From the IMG/VR virus record IMGVR_UViG_3300028422_001986, positions 1-43,859 of that record: DNA of 43,859 nucleotides; one strand, 5' to 3'. Position 1 is the first letter of the stretch; each line of letters begins with the position of its first letter. Below are positions 22,796 through 28,716 of this stretch, in pieces. The notes below the pieces were generated by a model that was not told where the DNA came from, did not search any database, and saw nothing but the letters and a program-made list of their open reading frames with translations. The translations under genes were made by a program, and so were the position numbers. This stretch comes from a virus.

Positions 22796-23308
22796 ATGAT
22801 CCAGCTTTCCGATACCCAAGCCATCATCCTGAGCGCCGCCGCGCAGCGGCCCGAGCACATCGCCCTGCCGCTGCCCGAGAGCCTGCGGGGCGGCGCCGCC
22901 GCCAAGGTGGTCGGCGCGATGCTTGCGAAGGGTTTGCTCGAAGAGGTCGATGCGAACATGCGCGAGGGCGAATCTGTCTGGCGTCAGACCGGCGACGGCC
23001 ATGGCACCACGTTGGTCGCCACCGACTTGGGCCTTGCCGCCATCGGCATCGAAGCGAACATCTCCGCCGACCCCGAAACCGCATCCAAGACGCGCACGCC
23101 TCGCGAGGGCACCAAGCAGGCCACGCTGATCGCCATGCTGCGCGCGCCGAACGGCGCGACCATCGAGGAGATCATGGCCGCGACAGGCTGGCAGTCGCAC
23201 ACGGTGCGCGGCGCGATGGCCGGGGCGCTCAAGAAGAAGCTCGGGCTCGAAGTGACCTCGGAGAAGATCGAGGACCGGGGTCGCGTGTATAAGCTCCCTG
23301 CCGCCTGA
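22796..23308 (+). CDS. DUF3489 domain protein
   Basis: A 170-residue protein. The N-terminal half (LSDTQAIILSAAAQRPEHIA) resembles a winged-helix segment; the C-terminal half carries the DUF3489 signature GTKQATLIAMLRAPNGATIE, then EEIMAATGWQSHTVRGAMAG ALKKKLGL. DUF3489 proteins are small, probably DNA-binding, proteins common in alphaproteobacterial prophages and often near the recombinase/DUF2924 module. Third of the plus-strand genes; convergent with the next gene. Biochemical role unknown. Confidence 0.85.
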   Translation: MIQLSDTQAIILSAAAQRPEHIALPLPESLRGGAAAKVVGAMLAKGLLEEVDANMREGESVWRQTGDGHGTTLVATDLGLAAIGIEANISADPETASKTRTPREGTKQATLIAMLRAPNGATIEEIMAATGWQSHTVRGAMAGALKKKLGLEVTSEKIEDRGRVYKLPAA

Positions 23309-23373
23309 CGCGACCGAAGCACGACGCCGCTGCCTTGGACGGGCGGCGGCTTCACATACACGGAAACTGCCTT

Positions 23374-24195
23374 TCAGGACAGTCCGGCATCAGAGGCTGA
23401 TGGTCTTTTGTCCGTTAGGTCGTCGATTATCTGTCCGAATTTGTTCATAAATTTGCATCTCGAGCGTTCGAGCACATTCTGGACCTTTCGCCCCTCAATC
23501 CAGCAAGGCTCCTCGGGAAATTTCTTCGCAGCGACCAGCTCACTCCAAAAAGAATCGCGTTCCGCATCCGTAGAAAGTCCCTGAAGCTCGCAGAGCACTT
23601 CAAAAGGGCTGCTTTTGCCACAGAGAGCATGGACCTCGTCATACCTCAGCTTTGCGGTCAGTATGACTTCGCCTTGCCGAAATTTGAAATGTGTGAGCGC
23701 CTTAGCGTTCAAACCACCAATTTCTTCGAACTCTATGACCCTCTTCTGAAAGGCTGGAACCGACCAAAGCGCGGGCACATTTAAGACTATTTCGTCTGCG
23801 CTCGGAAGGTGAGCAAAAACCGCCGAGAACGTGCCATCTCGGAGCGGATCTTTGAATTCCTGTGCGAACTTGGCGTCTGTGGTCCAGGACGCGACGCCCT
23901 CTTCGATGAATCCATTCAGAAAAAGGGGGCCCAAATCCCCGCCGTTTTGTTGGTTGTTCGGCACCAAGAAGCGTTTTCGGAAGCAAACTTTAGTGCATGT
24001 GACAAACTGTTCCGGCAGATGCTCCGCTGAAATTGCGTCCAATAGCTCTTTGGTAATTGGCAAGCGGCGCTTGCGGTCCTCGCGCCATCCGTTTTGCCAC
24101 GCACCAAGAGCTGCCAGAAATCGGTCTGAGAACACAAAGTCACCTTGCTTAATAACGTCAATCGTCAGCGTACGCCCACAGTTATGGAGGCGCAA
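23374..24195 (-). CDS. Unrecognised AT-richer gene, possible ADP-ribosyltransferase-like protein
   Basis: About 250-273 residues. The start is unclear: TTG at 24195, or GTG at 24135, which has a better AAGG site 7-8 nt upstream. Codon use and base composition are visibly less GC-rich than the genes around it. I do not recognise a family. The pattern CFRKRFLVPN, then EEGVASWTTDAKFAQEFK about 35 residues later, then FRQGEVILTAKLRYDEV about 80 residues later recalls the R / STS-like / E layout of ART-fold proteins. That is a visual match only. The C-terminus is polar (MNKFGQIIDDLTDKRPSAS). It follows DUF7220 and may be a toxin or anti-host cargo gene. Confidence 0.6.
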   Translation of the reverse strand: MRLHNCGRTLTIDVIKQGDFVFSDRFLAALGAWQNGWREDRKRRLPITKELLDAISAEHLPEQFVTCTKVCFRKRFLVPNNQQNGGDLGPLFLNGFIEEGVASWTTDAKFAQEFKDPLRDGTFSAVFAHLPSADEIVLNVPALWSVPAFQKRVIEFEEIGGLNAKALTHFKFRQGEVILTAKLRYDEVHALCGKSSPFEVLCELQGLSTDAERDSFWSELVAAKKFPEEPCWIEGRKVQNVLERSRCKFMNKFGQIIDDLTDKRPSASDAGLS

Positions 24196-24215
24196 GTTGG
24201 CGCGCCTTGATGACT

Positions 24216-24431
24216 TTATCTCACCCTGATCGCCTCGAAGAGCCGCCGCAGAGCGAAGGAGCGCGCGATGCTCACCACAGTGAACACCGCGCCCATCTTC
24301 AGGTTCTGTGCCAGCGTCGTGTGCAGCCCGAAGATTGGGAAGATCAGGATCTGAGTGACGACCGCAACGCCGTAGCCGACGACAACGTTGGCGACGGACT
24401 CGACCAGCGACATGAGGCGGGACTGTTTCAT
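24216..24431 (-). CDS. DUF7220-like small membrane protein
   Basis: Seventy-one residues with two hydrophobic helices (about 8-32 and 42-60): NVVVGYGVAVVTQILIFPIF and MGAVFTVVSIARSFALRRLF. The C-terminal RRLFEAIRV(R/K) ending is typical of a small phage family that I associate with DUF7220, usually found just after a DNA methyltransferase gene, as here (9-base gap). Function is unknown; inner-membrane location is likely. Confidence 0.8.
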   Translation of the reverse strand: MKQSRLMSLVESVANVVVGYGVAVVTQILIFPIFGLHTTLAQNLKMGAVFTVVSIARSFALRRLFEAIRVR

Positions 24432-24440
24432 GTCGCTGCC

Positions 24441-25622
24441 TCATCCATCGGCCAGCAGTTCAGCCGCCAGAGTTCGCAGCGCATGCGCCGCAACCAGGGG
24501 GACCACTCCGTTGCCACAGAGGCGAAGCCGGTCCACCCGGTGGGCCAGCCCATCAACGCCTCGACGAACAGCGGGTTCAAGGTTCGGCGCACATCGGAGG
24601 TATTCGGCCCAGCCAACGGCGTCACTAGGACCTGGCGGCCAAGCAGGCCGTTCACCGGCGTATTCGCCAGCGTCGTCGCACCATCCTTGTGATCCCGCGC
24701 TGTCGGAGTCATCCACATCTGACTGGCATGGGTAAGGTCTGCCGTCCGGCGATTGCCGGCGCTCGGCTTGTTTCCGTCCGTTGCCATCGGCGTCGGCCAA
24801 TCCCGCGCCATCTGGTCCAGACCTTTCTCGTCGCGCCTGTCGCCGCCCCGGCTCCGAAAGCTGTCGGTCTGCGGCGTCGGCCACATCGAGGCCGTCGTCG
24901 CGAGATTCATGCCGTGCTGACCCGCCACCTGTGACGGCGAGGGCTTCGTCTGCCTGTTCTCGTTCGCGCTGGCCCGGGGCGTCGGCCAGAGCCGCAGCAG
25001 TTCCGTCCGGTTCCCGCCACTCGAGCGGGTTCCAGAGCAGGCGCGCGGGGTCGGCCAGCTCGTCTCCCTCGCGGATGGCGAGGATGAACAGCCGCTCCCG
25101 CTTGTGGGGCGCGCCGACTTCCGCCGCCGTGAAGAGGCCTGCCGCAAGGCGGTAGCCCATGCCGACCAGTCCGCTGGCGACTTCGGGGAAGCCGAGGCGG
25201 AGATGATGGGCGACATTCTCGAGGAAGACGAAGGGCGGTTCGACCTCACCGATGATGCGGGCGACATGCGGCCAGAGGTGCCGCGGGTCGTCCGCGCCGC
25301 GGCGCTTGCCCGCGACGGAGAACGGCTGGCACGGATAGCCCGCAGTGACGATGTCCACCGCGCCGCGCCATGGGCGGCCGTCGAAGGTGGCAACATCGTC
25401 CCAGACAGGCGCGTGATCCAAGGACGCGTCTTCCATCCGCGCCACGAGAGTGGCTGCGGCGTAGGTTTCCCGTTCGACATGGCCCACAGTTCGATATCCG
25501 GGCAAGGCGATGGTGAGCCCGAGGTCGATGCCACCGGCGCCGGAGCAGAGCGACAGGCCGAAGAGGCATGCGCCGCCTGTTCCGTCAGGCAGGCCTGCGG
25601 AAGGTAAAGCCAGGTCATCCAT
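24441..25622 (-). CDS. DNA cytosine-5 methyltransferase (Dcm-like)
   Basis: A 393-residue C5-cytosine methyltransferase using S-adenosylmethionine. Motif I is LSLCSGAGGIDLG (24-36), motif IV is GYPCQPFS with catalytic Cys98, motif VI is FLENV (133-137), motif VIII is in GAPHKRERLFI, and motif X is LRLCGNGVVPLVAAHAL near the end. The variable region (about 205-330) has LAD/VADA repeats with low complexity. The same DNA read in +1 contains a WPTP-repeat/LNPLFVEALMGWP frame (see findings). Starts 3 bases after the preceding methyltransferase stop with GAGGG ahead. No restriction partner nearby, so it is probably protective (anti-restriction) or regulatory. Confidence 0.93.
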   Translation of the reverse strand: MDDLALPSAGLPDGTGGACLFGLSLCSGAGGIDLGLTIALPGYRTVGHVERETYAAATLVARMEDASLDHAPVWDDVATFDGRPWRGAVDIVTAGYPCQPFSVAGKRRGADDPRHLWPHVARIIGEVEPPFVFLENVAHHLRLGFPEVASGLVGMGYRLAAGLFTAAEVGAPHKRERLFILAIREGDELADPARLLWNPLEWREPDGTAAALADAPGQREREQADEALAVTGGGSARHESRDDGLDVADAADRQLSEPGRRQARRERSGPDGAGLADADGNGRKQAERRQSPDGRPYPCQSDVDDSDSAGSQGWCDDAGEYAGERPAWPPGPSDAVGWAEYLRCAPNLEPAVRRGVDGLAHRVDRLRLCGNGVVPLVAAHALRTLAAELLADG

Positions 25623-25625
25623 CCC

Positions 25626-26852
25626 TCAGCGGTCTTTGGTCTTGAGGTCGTCGTAGGGCGTTCCATCCCCGTCGAGGACGGCCTGTTTCCCGGTGAATTT
25701 CTGCCAGCGCTGGACGGCCACATCGACATAAGCCGGGTTCAGCTCGATGCCGTGGCAAACGCGGCCCGTGGTCTCGGCCGCGATCAGCGTGGTGCCCGAT
25801 CCCATGAAGGGCTCGTAGATGGCCTGACCCGGGCTAGAATTGTTGAGGATCGGCCGGCGCATGCATTCCACGGGCTTTTGGGTGCCATGGACGGTCTTTT
25901 CGTCCTGGTCCTTGCCCGAGATGTGCCAGAGCGTCGTCTGCTTGCGGTCGCCCGCCCAATGGCCCTTGCCGGACTTGCGCACGGCGTACCAGGCGGGCTC
26001 GTGCTGCCAGTGATAATCGCCCCGGCTCAGAACCAGCCGCTCCTTGGCCCAGATGATCTGGGACCGGATGGTGAAGCCCGCGACCTCGAGGCTTTCCGCC
26101 ACGGTCGCCGCGTGCAGCGCGCCGTGCCAGACATAGGCGACATCGCCGGGGAACAGCGCCCAAGCCTCGCGCCAATCGGCCCGATCATCGTTCAGCACTT
26201 TGCCGGTGCGCTTGGTCTTGGCCGCCCCCGCCTGGTTGCGCCAGCCCGGGTCGTATTCCACGCCGTAGGGCGGATCAGTGACCATCAGCAGCGGCTTCAC
26301 CGGGCCGAGCAGCCGCTTGACATCGGTGGCGACCGTGCTGTCACCACAAAGAAGCCGGTGGTGCCCCAGAAGCCAGAGATCGCCGGGGCGGCTGATCGGC
26401 TCCTCCGGGGTTTCCGGGATCTCGTCTTCGCCTTCCTGCGGACCGGTGCCTGCATCGAGGCTCGACATCAGCGCATTCACCTCGTCCTCGGTGAAGCCGG
26501 TCAGGCCGAGATCGAAATCCGCCTCCAGCAGGTCCGCCAGTTCGAGGTTCAAGAGGTCCTTGTCCCATTCGGCATTCTCGCCCGAGCGGTTGTCCATGAT
26601 CCGGAAGGCGCGGGCCTGCGAGGCTGTGAGCCCCTTGGCGACATGCACCGGCGCGGTCTTGAAGCCGAGCTTGCGCGCCGCCTCCAGCCTTGTGTGCCCG
26701 GCCAGCACGACCATCGCCTCATCCACCACAATAGGCTGTCGCCAGCCGAATTCTTGGATTGAGGCCGCGACCGTGGCGATTGCCTGCTCGTTGCGCCGGG
26801 GGTTGCGCGCATAGGGAATGATCTGCTCGAGCGGCAGGTCGACGACGTCCAT
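25626..26852 (-). CDS. ParB-like / N6-adenine or N4-cytosine DNA methyltransferase
   Basis: A 408-residue two-domain protein. Residues 1-100 are a ParB/Srx-like domain (LEQIIPYARNPRRNEQAI, VVLAGHTRLEAARKLG). Residues 155-395 are a beta-class amino-methyltransferase with catalytic DPPY (193-196) ahead of the AdoMet-binding motif I FMGSGTT (about 347-353), then GIELNPAYVDVAVQRW. The order of the two motifs is beta-class. Likely acts on phage DNA to evade restriction. Its leader holds a long hairpin (26893-26926). Tandem with the cytosine methyltransferase. Confidence 0.93.
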   Translation of the reverse strand: MDVVDLPLEQIIPYARNPRRNEQAIATVAASIQEFGWRQPIVVDEAMVVLAGHTRLEAARKLGFKTAPVHVAKGLTASQARAFRIMDNRSGENAEWDKDLLNLELADLLEADFDLGLTGFTEDEVNALMSSLDAGTGPQEGEDEIPETPEEPISRPGDLWLLGHHRLLCGDSTVATDVKRLLGPVKPLLMVTDPPYGVEYDPGWRNQAGAAKTKRTGKVLNDDRADWREAWALFPGDVAYVWHGALHAATVAESLEVAGFTIRSQIIWAKERLVLSRGDYHWQHEPAWYAVRKSGKGHWAGDRKQTTLWHISGKDQDEKTVHGTQKPVECMRRPILNNSSPGQAIYEPFMGSGTTLIAAETTGRVCHGIELNPAYVDVAVQRWQKFTGKQAVLDGDGTPYDDLKTKDR

Positions 26853-26892
26853 GGGAATGTCCTTGGGGTGCCGGGCGGCGAAATGGGGGCCG

Positions 26893-26926
26893 GAACCGAA
26901 ATGCCCCCGCAGGGCCGTTTCGGTTC
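26893..26926 (-). promoter_or_regulatory. Long hairpin in the methyltransferase leader
   Basis: Perfect 9-bp arms GAACCGAAA (26893-26901) and TTTCGGTTC (26918-26926) with an inner GCCC/GGGC stem. It lies about 40 bases upstream of the methyltransferase start on the minus strand. No U-run follows on either strand, so it is more likely an operator or RNA control element than a terminator. Confidence 0.5.
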
Positions 26927-27129
26927 AGGCATGGGGTGTCGGGCCGTCAGGCCCTTCGCTCGTTGCCGCGTGGGCCCAAGCGAAACGAAACGGCAGTTTT
27001 TAGGGGTGTCACTGGGAAACCCTCGCGCTTCGCCCGCCCGCATAGGGTGGACGCCGGGAAGGACCCGCCGATTTCAAGGAAATGCGCATCGCGTCGGCCC
27101 TGCTGTCGCGGGTCCGCGCGAACGGAAAC

Positions 27130-27160
27130 GGGGAGAGCCGTCTTCCGACGCACTCTCCCC
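27130..27160 (-). terminator. Hairpin GGGGAGAG/CTCTCCCC after the DUF6362-like gene
   Basis: Perfect 8-bp arms at 27130-27137 and 27153-27160 with an inner GTC/GAC stem. It lies about 60 bases after the DUF6362-like stop on the minus strand. The minus-strand sequence after it is GTTTCCG, not a full U-run, so it is a weak terminator or a processing/stability hairpin. Confidence 0.4.
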
Positions 27161-27222
27161 ATCATATCCTTCAGATAGCATGGATCTGTTGCAGCTGTCG
27201 AAGATCAAAGTGTTGCAACACT

Positions 27223-27609
27223 TCATGCAGCCGCAGCATTCAGCCGCGCTGCGATTTTGGTGAGCGCGAGCTTGTGCTGGCGCCATGCCGTGCTGCGGTC
27301 GATGCCCAGATCGTAGGTGATCTGCTTCCACGGCCGCCTAGCGGCACGCCACCAGATCAGGCGGCGCTCGCTCTCGCCGAGCCAGAGCACCCAGTCGAAG
27401 GTCTGTTCGAGCCGCGAGATCGCGGCGGCCGAGGGCCAGACCCGCATCGGTTCGGGTTCCATGGCGAGGATCTCGCGCTCGGTGCGGATGACCTGCGGCC
27501 AGGCGTTGAAATAGCCCTGCACCTTCACGGGCGGCAGCTTGCGCAGGGTGCGGAACGCCTCCTCGAAGTGATCGGCGACGTCCTCGGCGGTCCAGATGTG
27601 TTCAGCCAT
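27223..27609 (-). CDS. DUF6362-like protein (HTH)
   Basis: A 128-residue protein starting MAEHIWTAEDVADHFEEAFR and containing VWPSAAAISRLEQTFDWVLW and a C-terminal helix-turn-helix-like segment RPWKQITYDLGIDRSTAWRQ. This matches the DUF6362 family of phage proteins in this order, which look like small terminase/sigma-type HTH proteins. Start at 27609 overlaps the 65-residue gene's stop. Likely DNA-binding; specific role unknown. Confidence 0.8.
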   Translation of the reverse strand: MAEHIWTAEDVADHFEEAFRTLRKLPPVKVQGYFNAWPQVIRTEREILAMEPEPMRVWPSAAAISRLEQTFDWVLWLGESERRLIWWRAARRPWKQITYDLGIDRSTAWRQHKLALTKIAARLNAAAA

Positions 27610-27799
27610 GGCGCAGATCCTCGACCGGGCGCGGACCATAGAGCCGCGTGCCCAGCTGTTCGACGAGTTCGCGCTCGGGCCAGGTCAGGCGCTGGTCATC
27701 CACGCTGACGGCCAGCAGGCCCTGTTCGCGCCAGCCGTCTCGCTTCACCTCATCGGGCGACCGGCGCTGGCCGCCATAGCCCTTGGGATGGAACCTCAT
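27602..27799 (-). CDS. Small hypothetical protein (65 aa)
   Basis: Sixty-five residues, MRFHPKGYGGQRRSPDEVKR, charged and tryptophan-containing (DGWREQG, LTWPERELVEQLGTRLYGPR). Overlaps the RuvC-like gene by 4 bases (ATGA) and the DUF6362-like gene by 8, so it is almost surely translated as part of this operon. Family not recognised. Confidence 0.72.
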   Translation of the reverse strand: MRFHPKGYGGQRRSPDEVKRDGWREQGLLAVSVDDQRLTWPERELVEQLGTRLYGPRPVEDLRHG

Positions 27800-28326
27800 G
27801 CCGCACCTCCACGGGCGTCGAGGGCCCAGAGCAGGATGGCGATGGCATCGGCCTCGTTGTCGTCTGCGGGGCTGAAGCCCTTCGCGCGGGCCGCATCGAT
27901 CATGGCCTGCTTGGGCGCGTTGCCCTTGCCGGTGGCGTGGCGCTTGATCGTGCCCACCGGCACGCCCTCGTAGGGGATGCCCCGCAGCTCGCCCCAGCTG
28001 GTGAGCGAGGCCATCAGCCCGCCATAGACATGGGCCGCGTCAGTTCCGGCATGGCGGCGGACCTCCTCGAACCAGATCGCGGCGATGGGCCCCGACAGGC
28101 GGTCCAATTCGGTCAGCCAGTTGGTGAAGCGCAAATAGCGCATGCCACCGCCGTCATAGCGCCCGGGCCGAAAGCTGGCGGTACCGCTGGTGATGAGCCC
28201 CTCGTGGCTGCGCAGCGCCCAGCCGGTCATGGTGCCGAGATCGAGCGCCAGGGTGGCGCAGAACCGTGGCCCCTGTGGGGCCGCGTAAGTCTGCGTCACG
28301 CGCGGGTGTTCGTTGGATTGGGTCAT
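27796..28326 (-). CDS. RuvC-like Holliday junction resolvase
   Basis: A 176-residue RNase H-fold resolvase. The first acidic strand is ATLALDLGTMTGWAL (Asp29), the second acidic residue is in IAAIWFEEVRRH, and the C-terminal helix has DDNEADAIAILLWAL. VPVGTIKRHATGKGNAPKQ fits the RuvC connector. It would cut branched DNA during phage replication and before packaging. First gene of its transcription unit, after the AT-rich gap. Confidence 0.88.
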   Translation of the reverse strand: MTQSNEHPRVTQTYAAPQGPRFCATLALDLGTMTGWALRSHEGLITSGTASFRPGRYDGGGMRYLRFTNWLTELDRLSGPIAAIWFEEVRRHAGTDAAHVYGGLMASLTSWGELRGIPYEGVPVGTIKRHATGKGNAPKQAMIDAARAKGFSPADDNEADAIAILLWALDARGGAA

Positions 28327-28716
28327 GAGAGACCTCCTCTTCGCGTTTGTGAGCGAGGCGAGCGGGCTGGCCGGTGAAGGCTGCGGTCTCGCCAGGCCCC
28401 GAAGGGTGGTCTGGTCAGTTCATGGGCTGGGCGGGTGTGCCGCCCGGCAAATCCTTCAGAACCTTCAGAGGGGCGCCTTGAAAGATTTCCGCCCCTAAGT
28501 GGTTCTCCTATATGTATAATATATAATCTTTCAATTATTCAATATTTCAATGGGTACCTGCTTCTCTCTTTTAGAGCGCGCGTGCACGCGTATAGGGGAA
28601 AGGGGTCCTCTTGAAAGATTGAAGGATTTAAAGGATTCGGTTTTTCCCCTTCGTTTCTGTTGCTTGGCGGCATTTCGGCTTCAAGGGCCGTTTCAGGCGG
28701 ATTGAAGGATCTCCGG
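28327..28716. other. AT-rich repeat region, candidate replication origin or control region
   Basis: A 390-base stretch without genes between the prim-pol gene and the RuvC-like gene. TTGAAAGATT occurs three times: 28478-28487 and 28611-28620 direct, 28525-28534 inverted. GATTGAAGGAT occurs at 28617-28627 and 28700-28710. A very AT-rich core spans about 28505-28555, and a perfect 12-bp palindrome CGCGTGCACGCG lies at 28579-28590. The contrast with the surrounding GC-rich DNA and the position next to the primase suggest an origin. It must also hold the promoter of the RuvC operon. Confidence 0.5.

Larger units (their letters stand above)
26853..27222. other. 370-base gene-free stretch with two hairpins
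   Basis: Lies between the DUF6362-like gene and the ParB/methyltransferase gene. No convincing gene on either strand. It holds two strong inverted repeats, listed separately, and short repeats of CGAAACG/CGTTTCG type (26916-26926, 26981-26990). Probably the leader/promoter of the methyltransferase operon. Confidence 0.6.

Noticed and set aside
25061-25729. First half of the alternative frame in the cytosine methyltransferase gene
   Set aside because: Ser/Arg/Pro-rich shadow without WPTP units; only the part after about 25060 looks protein-like.
26549-27043. Minus-strand open frame across the methyltransferase leader
   Set aside because: Runs into the methyltransferase in the wrong frame and has shadow composition; no ribosome site.
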